Shown: positions 17,847-25,472 of the stretch, in pieces
Layout: each line of letters opens with the position of its first letter
How positions within the stretch are numbered: the first letter of the stretch is position 1
NCBI GenBank assembly: GCA_038244815.1
Contig: JBBRTB010000002.1
Location: 62,001 to 126,000, forward strand
DNA length: 64,000 nt
Source: DASVHS01 sp038244815
GTDB taxonomy: Bacteria; Acidobacteriota; Thermoanaerobaculia; Gp7-AA8
Direction: 5' to 3'
Made by a program: the position numbers and the translations under genes
Notes under the pieces: model-generated
What the model was told of the DNA's origin: nothing
What the model saw: only the letters and a program-made list of their open reading frames with translations
Databases searched by the model: none

Positions 17847-18203
17847 ATGAATAAGCCAGCACAGGTCGAGCTTGTCGGCCGCAAGATCCGGCAGTTGCGG
17901 AGGCAGCGCAAGCTCACACAGGTGGAGCTGGCTGAGCGCATCGGGATCCATCAGTCCGATCTCTCGCGCATGGAACAGGGGGAGTACAAGGTCGGCCTCG
18001 ACACACTGCTGAAAGTCCTGCAGACGTTCGACCTCAGCATCGGCGACTTCTTCGACGAGAGCAATCGCTCGGAGTCCGTGTTCGACAAGTACAAGATCCT
18101 CAGCCCCACGGCGCAGAAGGAAGTGGACAGTTTCATCGAGTTCAAGCGCCGGCAGGAGCAGAGTGACTGGGACGACGACGGGGGGGAGAGTGGGGATGTC
18201 TAG
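17847..18203 (+). CDS. XRE-family transcriptional regulator
   Basis: A 118-residue DNA-binding protein. Residues about 9-70 form a helix-turn-helix of the Cro/C1 type: IRQLRRQRKLTQVELAERIG followed by HQSDLSRMEQGEYKVGLDTL. The C-terminal 45 residues are acidic and Ser/Asp-rich without a known domain. It is transcribed divergently from the polysaccharide permease with overlapping promoters, so it may regulate that gene and itself. Its stop overlaps the next start by eight bases, tying it to the TPR protein. Confidence 0.88.
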   Translation: MNKPAQVELVGRKIRQLRRQRKLTQVELAERIGIHQSDLSRMEQGEYKVGLDTLLKVLQTFDLSIGDFFDESNRSESVFDKYKILSPTAQKEVDSFIEFKRRQEQSDWDDDGGESGDV

Positions 18204-19080
18204 TCCCGTGATGACCGAAGTGGAATCGCTGCGTCAGGCCGCTCTGGCTCACGTCCGCAACGAAGAATACGACCAGGCCCTGGCGATGTATGACCAGGCG
18301 CTGGAGAGGGGAACGGACGAAGAAGCCCGCGAGCTCATCACCATCAACAAGGCCGACGCGCTGATCGCGATGGAGCGCAGCGGGCCGGAAGTGCAGCAGC
18401 TTCCGATGATCCTGATGCGCCGGCGCAATCACCACCACACGTTCCTCGCGGCATATGCGCTGATGTACAAGCACCGCCTGCAGAACGAGTCGAAGCGCGG
18501 CATCTTCTACGGCCAGGTGGCCATCGACGCCGCCGGCGCGGCGGGCGAGCCGATGTGGAAGCTCGGCGCACTCAACGAGCTCGGGATCATCTACGAGACC
18601 GACTCGCAGTTCGTGTCGGCCATCGACTGCTTCGGGCAGGCGCTGGCGCTCATCGACGCGGTCAGCGACAGCAACGACCAGAGCTTCGGCCGCGTGGCCA
18701 TCGTGCAGAACCTCGCCTACAGCAAGCTGCAGGTCGGCGAGATCGAAGAAGCGATCTCTCTCATCCACGGCGTGCTCGACAGGATCCAGGTGCCGAGCAC
18801 GGTGGCCGATTCGCATCTCGACCTCTGCTACGGCTATCTCGAGCTGCAGGACTACGAGCGGGCCCGCCACTTCGGCGAGATCGGCCTGGCCCGGGCCATG
18901 GAGCCGCGGCAGACGCGCAATGCGCACTACCTGCTCGGCGAAGTCGCATACAAAGCCGGCGACGTCGAAACGGCCAGCTTCCACTTCGATGAGCTGGCCC
19001 GCTATTACCCCGAGTTCCGAAACCTGAAGAGCCTCCTCTTCGCAATCGATCTTCGCTCGATGGTGAACTTCAGACTATGA
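18196..19080 (+). CDS. TPR-repeat cytoplasmic protein
   Basis: A 294-residue soluble protein built of helical pairs of the tetratricopeptide type. Examples are ALAHVRNEEYDQALAMYDQA near the start, a central ALNELGIIYETDSQF unit and LLGEVAYKAGDVETASFHF near the end. No signal peptide or catalytic domain is seen. I set the start at ATG 18196, inside the XRE stop region and behind a G-rich GGGGGGGAGAG sequence, rather than an upstream GTG. Coupled to an XRE regulator, it may be a partner that modulates the regulator, as in several XRE-TPR pairs; that is inference. Confidence 0.75.
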   Translation: MSSPVMTEVESLRQAALAHVRNEEYDQALAMYDQALERGTDEEARELITINKADALIAMERSGPEVQQLPMILMRRRNHHHTFLAAYALMYKHRLQNESKRGIFYGQVAIDAAGAAGEPMWKLGALNELGIIYETDSQFVSAIDCFGQALALIDAVSDSNDQSFGRVAIVQNLAYSKLQVGEIEEAISLIHGVLDRIQVPSTVADSHLDLCYGYLELQDYERARHFGEIGLARAMEPRQTRNAHYLLGEVAYKAGDVETASFHFDELARYYPEFRNLKSLLFAIDLRSMVNFRL

Positions 19081-20090
19081 AACGCCTCCTGCTCGTCGTC
19101 GCGTTGCTCGTCGCTCCCGCGCTCTTCGGGCAGAGGACCGATCGCTCCGTGCTGCTCGCTCCGAACGGAACGCTCTACACGATCGAGAGCCAGCGCAACG
19201 ATTCGTCGAGCGACATCCAGTCGACGCGTTATCTCTCGCTCACGATCCAGAACGGACAGAACATCATCCACACGAACGTGCCGGCATCGGTCACGGGAGG
19301 CAACAACTGGCAGCCGGAGCTGGCCTACGATGCCGAGTCCTCGACGCTGCTGGTCTTCTGGCTCCGCTCGCAGAACTCCATCCTGGCTACGAACGAGCTG
19401 GTGTTCTGCACGTTCCAGAACGGCCGGTGGAACGCCGCGGCATCGGTGGATGACGTGCCGTACCACTTCCGCTACAACCTCGTCGTCGGCGTGACGCGAA
19501 CCGTGGAATCGACCGATGACAATGGCGTGACCAGACAGATCCCCGGACTGACCGTTCACGCCGCATGGTGGGATGACTCGGTCACCGACCAGCTGGCGCG
19601 CTACGCCATGCTCACCGTTGAGAACGGACTGGTCACCGACGTCTACCGCCGCGACCTCACCGACTTTACCAACACCGGTTATCCGCGCCAGTTCGATCTC
19701 GATCCGGACTCTCAGGAGATCCTGCGCCATCCGGTGGTCTTCGAGTCCGTGGACCACGACACCGTCGACGTCGTGTTCGGCGACATGCGGACGAACACGA
19801 TTCATCGCCTCACCCTGAAGCCGGTCGTGCAGACCCGCGTGCGCATCCCCATCGGCATTCGCGACACGAGCTATCCGGCTCCGAAACACCGCTCGCTCGG
19901 CGACACCAGCGTCTCGGCAATCTCCACTCCGCCCGACCGCCTCGTCTATTACTTCACCAACGGCAAAGCGGTGAGCTACCTCATGTTCCAGAACGGCGCC
20001 TGGTCGGACGAGAAGACGATCACAATCACCGATCAGGTCTCTGCCGAGACCGCCGTCGCCGCCCTCCGCCGCCTCGTCCGCGGCGACTGA
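19077..20090 (+). CDS. Secreted protein of unknown function (beta-rich)
   Basis: A 337-residue protein with a signal peptide (about residues 1-18) and a mature chain of alternating short hydrophobic strands with repeating aromatic and polar turns (for example LLVFWLRSQNS and RLVYYFTNGKAVSYL), suggesting a beta-propeller. No family was recognised. Its ATG overlaps the TPR-protein stop by four bases (ATGA), so it is the third gene of the XRE operon. It ends 28 bases before the convergent small membrane protein gene. Confidence 0.65.
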   Translation: MKRLLLVVALLVAPALFGQRTDRSVLLAPNGTLYTIESQRNDSSSDIQSTRYLSLTIQNGQNIIHTNVPASVTGGNNWQPELAYDAESSTLLVFWLRSQNSILATNELVFCTFQNGRWNAAASVDDVPYHFRYNLVVGVTRTVESTDDNGVTRQIPGLTVHAAWWDDSVTDQLARYAMLTVENGLVTDVYRRDLTDFTNTGYPRQFDLDPDSQEILRHPVVFESVDHDTVDVVFGDMRTNTIHRLTLKPVVQTRVRIPIGIRDTSYPAPKHRSLGDTSVSAISTPPDRLVYYFTNGKAVSYLMFQNGAWSDEKTITITDQVSAETAVAALRRLVRGD

Positions 20091-20117
20091 CGTCTCCGGT
20101 CCGCGCTGCTTGGGAAC

Positions 20118-20285
20118 CTACACCTGCGGCTTGGACTTGCTGACGGCGCTGATGATCGCGATTCCGAGCAGGAGCAGCGCGCCGATGGCGATCCAGATCG
20201 TCGGTGCGTGAAGCATGTAGGCCGCGATGGCGACGGCGATGATCACGATGACCCATCCGACAAGGGCGAGGTTGAACCAGTTCAA
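20118..20285 (-). CDS. Small two-helix membrane protein (55 residues)
   Basis: A short frame with two predicted transmembrane segments: about residues 6-24 and 29-46, ending with a basic KSKPQV tail. The only start is a TTG at 20285, and it is preceded by a perfect GGAGG Shine-Dalgarno sequence (20298-20294) eight bases away, which is the main support. No family was recognised. It follows the frameshifted Rieske-like frame on the same strand. Confidence 0.55.
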   Translation of the reverse strand: MNWFNLALVGWVIVIIAVAIAAYMLHAPTIWIAIGALLLLGIAIISAVSKSKPQV

Positions 20286-20325
20286 ATCAGTGTCCTCCGG
20301 ATGACTGGCTCAGCAATGGCGATGC

Positions 20326-20653
20326 CTACTCGCGCTCGCAGCCATCCAGACACACCCAGACCCATCCCTCGTCGATCCGCGCGGCCAGCCCGCTCGAGGT
20401 GACCAGCGCCTGCCAGTCGTCCGGGGCCACGCTGGCGGCCGCGGCCACACAGTCGAGGATGCGGGCGAGACGCTGCCGGTTGGACGTGCCGGTGTCGTCC
20501 GCGACGCACGAGCCGTCGACGGCCTCGACGCGGTTGCCGCGCCGAGAGCAGCACGACCGTGGCACCGGCCGCACGAAACACCCTCGGCTGCCCCCTGGGC
20601 AGATCGTCGAGCGGGGTGATCTTGCGGAAGCTCTCTTCGTAGGAATGAGCCAT
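20326..20653 (-). pseudogene. Rieske-like domain protein, frameshifted, lacking cluster ligands
   Basis: Two frames join into one sensible protein of about 108 residues if one base is removed near 20541-20546. The first part reads ITPLDDLPRGQPRVF...TVVLLS, the second NRVEAVDGSC...VWVCLDGC. This order (strand, strand, then AVDG-C) resembles the N-terminal part of Rieske [2Fe-2S] domains. The expected C-X-H ligand pair is replaced by CVADD, and no second C-X2-H exists, so even the intact protein would not bind the cluster. The start codon is at 20653, right after the atp terminator. It is a natural pseudogene or a sequencing error. Confidence 0.45.
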
Positions 20654-20656
20654 ATG

Positions 20657-20681
20657 AAAAAGGCCCGGCAAATGCCGGGCC
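20657..20681 (-). terminator. Intrinsic terminator after atpE
   Basis: On the minus strand an 8-bp GC stem (20681-20674 with 20669-20662, four-base loop) is followed by five T (20661-20657), 22 bases after the atpE stop. It closes the nuo-atp transcription unit. Confidence 0.85.
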
Positions 20682-20703
20682 CGTTTGCGAACGCCCGCTT
20701 CTC

Positions 20704-21021
<318 letters not shown>

Positions 21022-21065
21022 TCCGAATCTCCTCCTTTTTCGATGGTTCGAAAAACTTGTTTTCT

Positions 21066-21773
21066 CTAATGTTCTTCAGCGGTGGTTGCCCCGCCGATGT
21101 AGACCATCGTGAGCATGACGAAGACGAAGGTCTGCAGGAAAGCGCCGAAGATGCCGAGACCCATCATCGGCCAGGGAACGACGAACGGAAGCATGCCCAT
21201 GAACACGCCGGTCGCGGAGTGCTCGCCGAAGATGTTACCGAAGAGGCGCATGCCCAGCGAGAGGATGCGCGCGAAGTTGCCGATCATCTCGATGAGGAAG
21301 AAGAGCGGCGCCAGCCACCACACAGGGCCCGCGAAGTGCGCGAGGTAATGGAAAAAACCCTGCGTGCGGATGCCCTCGTAGTTGTAATAGATGAACGCGC
21401 AGACGGCCAGGCCGAACGTGGTGTTCGGATTCGCGGTGGGCGGCTGCAGGAAAAAAAAGAGCCCGAAGATGTTCGAGATGAAGATGAACACCGTGAAGCC
21501 GCCGATGATGTCGAGATACTTGCGGCCACCATGTCCGATGACGTCGTCGAGCAGCCCCCGCACTCCGTACACGACGAGCTCGAGGATGTGCTGCAGCGGT
21601 CCCGGGTTGTCGCGGCTGTAGCGGCGCGAGGCCAGCGGAAAAAGGATCGAGCTGATGGCCAGCACCAGCAGGGCCATGATGATGTGGTCCGGAATGTTCC
21701 ACGCGAAGCTGTGCTGCACGGTGTGCCACAGCGCGTTGACCGGCCGGTACAGAATCGAATTTTCGTGTTCCAT
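21066..21773 (-). CDS. atpB: F-type ATP synthase subunit a
   Basis: A 235-residue membrane protein of the F0 stator that forms the ion half-channels against the c ring. The essential Arg lies in LSLGMRLFGN on the long hairpin helix. Other family marks are IFISNIFGL, the PPTANPNTTFGLAVCAF block and a C-terminal FVMLTMVYIGGA. Five to six membrane segments are predicted and length is typical. It is placed between the atpI-like gene and atpE. The b, delta and F1 genes are not in this window. Confidence 0.93.
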   Translation of the reverse strand: MEHENSILYRPVNALWHTVQHSFAWNIPDHIIMALLVLAISSILFPLASRRYSRDNPGPLQHILELVVYGVRGLLDDVIGHGGRKYLDIIGGFTVFIFISNIFGLFFFLQPPTANPNTTFGLAVCAFIYYNYEGIRTQGFFHYLAHFAGPVWWLAPLFFLIEMIGNFARILSLGMRLFGNIFGEHSATGVFMGMLPFVVPWPMMGLGIFGAFLQTFVFVMLTMVYIGGATTAEEH

Positions 21774-21777
21774 TCAG

Positions 21778-22179
21778 CTAATTCGAGAAGCTCCGGACAA
21801 GAGCATACGCAGCTTCACCCATGATTCCCACCACCACGATCGAGAATCCCAGCAACACACTCAATGCATCGAACCGAGCGACGAAAATGAAGACCAGGAG
21901 CGCCACACCGAGGAGAACGAAGCGCGCCAGGCTACGCCACATCAGTCTCCGAGCGTGCAGGTGTGCCGCCGGCTGAAGGAGCAACTCAGCAATCTCCTCC
22001 AGCCAAAGGAACGCGATCATAGTCACGCCTGCACTGCAAGTCAATCCGAGAAACGGGCGGAATCCGCGAGAGATCAGGATGACTGCCGCAAACACGATGT
22101 ATGCCCCGAATCCGATCCGGCGAACCCGCCGGGCCACGCGTTTCGGATCCTCATCTTCGATGTCCGGCTCAGGATCCAT
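21778..22179 (-). CDS. atpI: ATP synthase subunit I-like membrane protein
   Basis: A 133-residue protein with four predicted membrane segments and basic patches (RVARRVRRIGFG near residue 14 and HARRLMWRSLARF near residue 77). This layout, plus its place between atpZ and atpB, fits the ATP synthase subunit I family, which helps ring assembly or Mg2+ supply. Sequence identity in this family is always low, so the call leans on context. It overlaps atpZ by 11 bases and ends four bases before atpB. Confidence 0.7.
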   Translation of the reverse strand: MDPEPDIEDEDPKRVARRVRRIGFGAYIVFAAVILISRGFRPFLGLTCSAGVTMIAFLWLEEIAELLLQPAAHLHARRLMWRSLARFVLLGVALLVFIFVARFDALSVLLGFSIVVVGIMGEAAYALVRSFSN

Positions 22180-22390
22180 CTTTCCCGACGGCGAGGCGAA
22201 AGAGGTTCACGAACGCCGCGATGACCCCGCAGATGCTGCAGATGATCGTCAGCCAGGGCCAGGTGTGAAACAGCTTGTCCAGTCCATATCCCAGCCCGAA
22301 TCCCAGCCCCATGGCGATCGGAAACATCCAGCCGATAGCCGAGGCCTCGAACTCTCTGCGGAACTCCTGGCGGTCCTTATCGTCGGGCAT
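22169..22390 (-). CDS. atpZ: AtpZ/AtpI-type F0 accessory protein
   Basis: A 73-residue protein with two membrane helices joined by a short loop: FPIAMGLGFGLGYGLDKLF, then WLTIICSICGVIAAFVNLFRL. The glycine-rich first helix followed by GYGLDKLF is the hallmark of the AtpZ family found at the head of atp operons. Its first 14 coding bases overlap the end of nuoN on the same strand, which physically links the nuo and atp gene sets into one unit. Confidence 0.85.
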   Translation of the reverse strand: MPDDKDRQEFRREFEASAIGWMFPIAMGLGFGLGYGLDKLFHTWPWLTIICSICGVIAAFVNLFRLAVGKDGS

Positions 22391-23855
22391 CGGGAGTCAT
22401 CGCCGCGCGCATGGCGATCCAGCGGCTGGAGAAGTCTGCCTGGTTGATCAGCGGCGTCGGAAGAATGCCCAGAAGGAGTGTGACCACGAGGCAGACGGCG
22501 GCCACGAACTTCAGCGCGCCAGACTCGCTGACTTCTGCATCCTTACCGTCGCGCAGGTACATGGCCACGACGATGCGGAAGTAGAAGAACATCGACACCG
22601 CCGACATGAGCACGGCGATGATGGCCAGCCAGCCGAAACCGGCCTGGATCGCGGCGGCGAAGAGGAAGTACTTCCCGATGAAGCCGGCCGTCGGCGGGAT
22701 GCCGCCGAGAGACAGCAGAAAGATGACCATGGCGAAGGCCCACAGCGGCGCGCGCTTGTGCAGACCGTCGAAATCGTCGACCTGTTCGCCGGCGTACTCA
22801 TGCCTGCGCATCATCAGCACGGTCGCCCAGATGCCCAGGTTCGCGAACACATAGACGAGCGTGTAGACGAGGATGCCGCGAATCCCCGTCGAGCTGAGGG
22901 CGATGATGCCCAGGAGGGCGTAGCCGGCGTGTCCGATCGACGAGTACGCCAGCATGCGCTTGATGTTGTCCTGGGTGATGGCGGCGAGATTGCCGAGGAT
23001 CATCGACAGAGCGGCGATCGTGGCCAGGATGTTCGACCAGTCCAGTGAGAAGTGATGCAGGCCGACATAGAAGATGCGCGCGAAGATCGCGAACGCCGCC
23101 GCCTTCGATGCCGTCGACAGAAAGGCCGTGATGGGCGTCGGCGCTCCTTCATAGACGTCGGGCGTCCAGACGTGGAAGGGCACCGCCGCCACTTTGAAGC
23201 ACAGTCCGGCCCCCAGCATCATGATGCCGATCATCAGGGCGTCGTTCGTGATCAGCGTGGAGACGGCGCGATCGATGTCCAGCAGGTTCAGCGATCCGCA
23301 CACGCCGTAGATCAGCGAGATACCGAAGAGCAGGATCGCCGAGCTCACTGCTCCCAGCACGAAATACTTCATGGCCGCCTCGGTCGACTTCTCTTCCTTC
23401 TTGAAGTAGCCGGCCAGGATGTAGCTCGAAAGCGACATGAGCTCGAGACCGATGTAGATCGAGATCAGGTGAACGCCCGAGACCATGAACATCATGCCGC
23501 ACAGGGCGAAGGCCAGGAGCGAGTAGTACTCCCACATCGAGTAGCGGGTCTCGCGCAGAAAGTCGTCGGACAGCAGCACCACCATGGCGATGACCACGAT
23601 GAACAGCAGCTTGAAGAAGATGGCAAAGGCGTCGAGCGCGAACATCGCCGCGAAGCCATCGGTCGGCGTGATCCCCTCGACGGCCCACGAGCAGATGACG
23701 ACGGTGATGGCCGTGGCGGCGAGCACGCCCAGCATCACCCACTTGGCCAGACGCTGCGGCCATCCCCTCCCGATCACGGGCGCGAGAAGCAGGAGCGACG
23801 CACCGATCGTGATCACGATCTCCGGCAGCAGGAACACCATGTCGTTCCACGTCAT
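22377..23855 (-). CDS. nuoN: NADH-quinone oxidoreductase subunit N
   Basis: A 492-residue antiporter-like subunit of the complex I membrane arm with about 14 predicted helices. Family marks include a GLELMSLSSYILAGY segment, FVLGAVSSAILLFGISLIYG with the loop that follows and the FFYFRIVVAMYL end. The ATG at 23855 overlaps the nuoM stop by four bases (ATGA); a longer open frame to 24125 is only a continuation into nuoM and was dropped. Its 3' end overlaps atpZ by 14 bases. Confidence 0.93.
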   Translation of the reverse strand: MTWNDMVFLLPEIVITIGASLLLLAPVIGRGWPQRLAKWVMLGVLAATAITVVICSWAVEGITPTDGFAAMFALDAFAIFFKLLFIVVIAMVVLLSDDFLRETRYSMWEYYSLLAFALCGMMFMVSGVHLISIYIGLELMSLSSYILAGYFKKEEKSTEAAMKYFVLGAVSSAILLFGISLIYGVCGSLNLLDIDRAVSTLITNDALMIGIMMLGAGLCFKVAAVPFHVWTPDVYEGAPTPITAFLSTASKAAAFAIFARIFYVGLHHFSLDWSNILATIAALSMILGNLAAITQDNIKRMLAYSSIGHAGYALLGIIALSSTGIRGILVYTLVYVFANLGIWATVLMMRRHEYAGEQVDDFDGLHKRAPLWAFAMVIFLLSLGGIPPTAGFIGKYFLFAAAIQAGFGWLAIIAVLMSAVSMFFYFRIVVAMYLRDGKDAEVSESGALKFVAAVCLVVTLLLGILPTPLINQADFSSRWIAMRAAMTPDARR

Positions 23856-25450
23856 CGCCGCGCCTCGGCCACCTCGTTGTGCGCGGCGGCGGGAACGGGT
23901 GGAACGGGCACCGGATGGCGGTTGAAGTATTGCGGATCGACCTTGCGGACGACGTAGTTCACCGGCTCTTCGATGATGTCGAAGAAGATCTTCGGAGCGA
24001 TGCCGATCCAGACCATGAGCGCGATGAGCGGCAGGAGCGTGACCAGCTCCCGCCGGTTGACGTCGGGGAGGTGCTGGTTCGCGGGATTGTCGAGCGGGCC
24101 CCAGAACACGCGCTGGTAAAGCCACAGCAGATACGCGGCGCCCAGAATGATGCCCAGCGAGGCGAAGCCCGCCCAGATCATGCTGCGGTTCGCGGCGCCG
24201 AGGAGAATCGTGAATTCACCGACGAAGCCGTTGAGCGCCGGCAATCCCATCGACGATAAAGCGGCGATGAGAAAGAGCGTCGCGTACGTCGGCATCTGCT
24301 TGGCCAGCCCGCCGTATTCCGAGATCAAGCGCGTGTGCCGCCGCTCGTAGATGATGCCGACGAGCAGGAAGAGCGCCCCCGTGGAGATGCCGTGGTTGAT
24401 CATCTGCAGCACCGAGCCCTTGATGCCCATCGGGTTCAGCGCGAACATCCCCAGCATCACGAAGCCGAGGTGGGAGACGGACGAGTAGGCCACGAGCTTC
24501 TTCATGTCCTTCTGCACCAGCGACACGAGCGCGCCGTAGACGATGCCGATGATGGCCAGCCCGACCACCCACGGCAGCCACCGCTGCGTGGCGTCGGGCA
24601 GGATCGGCAGCGCGAAGCGCACGAAGCCGTACGTTCCCATCTTGAGCAGGACGGCCGCCAGGATCACCGAGCCGGCCGTGGGCGCCTCCACGTGCGCGTC
24701 GGGCAGCCAGGTGTGGAACGGAAACATCGGCACCTTGATGGCGAAGCCGAAGAAGAAGCCCGCGAAGACCCAGACCTGCAGCGTCGGCGGAATGAGATGA
24801 CCGATGTTGTGGAACTGCAGCACGCTGAACGTGGCCGGATTGCCGAGCCCCTTGATGTTGAGGAAGGGGATGCCGCCATCGTTGAAGAAGTACAGCGCCA
24901 GAATCGACAGCAGCATCAGCACGGAACCCGACAATGTGTACAGGAAGAACTTGATGGCCGCGTAAAGCCGCCGCGGTCCGCCCCAGATGCCGATGATGAA
25001 GTACATCGGCACGAGCATCACTTCCCAGAAGACGTAGAACAGGAAGAAGTCCAGCGCGCAGAACGTGCCGATCATTCCCGTCTGCAGCAGGAGCAGAAGG
25101 ACGTAGTACTCCTTCTCTCGAAACGTGATGGCCGAGAACGAGGAAACGATGGCGATGACGCCCATGAGCGTCGTCAGCAGGATGAGCAGAAGCGAGATGC
25201 CGTCGATGCCGAAGTCGTACTTCACGCCCAGCGACGGGATCCAGCTGTACGTCTCGCGGAACTGCCACATGGCCTCGCCCGTGGCGCGGGGATTGAAGTT
25301 GAACCAGAGGACGAGCGAAGCCAGAAAGTCGATGGCCGCGACGACCGTCGCCGTGAGCTTGATCGCCCGCGTGTTCTCCCGCCTGAAAAAGAACAGGAGG
25401 ATCACCGCGCCGAGCAGCGGGATGTAGGTGACGAGGTTCAGAATACCCAT
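23852..25450 (-). CDS. nuoM: NADH-quinone oxidoreductase subunit M
   Basis: A 532-residue proton-pumping antiporter-like subunit. Visible marks are the DFFLFYVFWEVMLVPMYFIIG block with its conserved Glu, then FFLYTLSGSVLMLLSI, a KVPMFPFHTWLPDAHVEAP segment with the helix-7 Lys, and YSSVSHLGFVMLG. Length agrees with the family (about 500-530). It starts 22 bases after the nuoL stop and overlaps nuoN. Confidence 0.95.
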   Translation of the reverse strand: MGILNLVTYIPLLGAVILLFFFRRENTRAIKLTATVVAAIDFLASLVLWFNFNPRATGEAMWQFRETYSWIPSLGVKYDFGIDGISLLLILLTTLMGVIAIVSSFSAITFREKEYYVLLLLLQTGMIGTFCALDFFLFYVFWEVMLVPMYFIIGIWGGPRRLYAAIKFFLYTLSGSVLMLLSILALYFFNDGGIPFLNIKGLGNPATFSVLQFHNIGHLIPPTLQVWVFAGFFFGFAIKVPMFPFHTWLPDAHVEAPTAGSVILAAVLLKMGTYGFVRFALPILPDATQRWLPWVVGLAIIGIVYGALVSLVQKDMKKLVAYSSVSHLGFVMLGMFALNPMGIKGSVLQMINHGISTGALFLLVGIIYERRHTRLISEYGGLAKQMPTYATLFLIAALSSMGLPALNGFVGEFTILLGAANRSMIWAGFASLGIILGAAYLLWLYQRVFWGPLDNPANQHLPDVNRRELVTLLPLIALMVWIGIAPKIFFDIIEEPVNYVVRKVDPQYFNRHPVPVPPVPAAAHNEVAEARR

Positions 25451-25472
25451 GCGAACGCGTTCACTCCTGGCT

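Noticed and set aside
20326..20653. Programmed ribosomal frameshift in the Rieske-like frame
   Set aside because: No slippery heptamer or downstream pseudoknot is apparent at the junction; mutation or base-calling error is simpler.
22377..24125. Longer nuoN starting at 24125
   Set aside because: The added 90 codons lie inside nuoM and do not resemble any NuoN start; ATG 23855 overlaps the nuoM stop.
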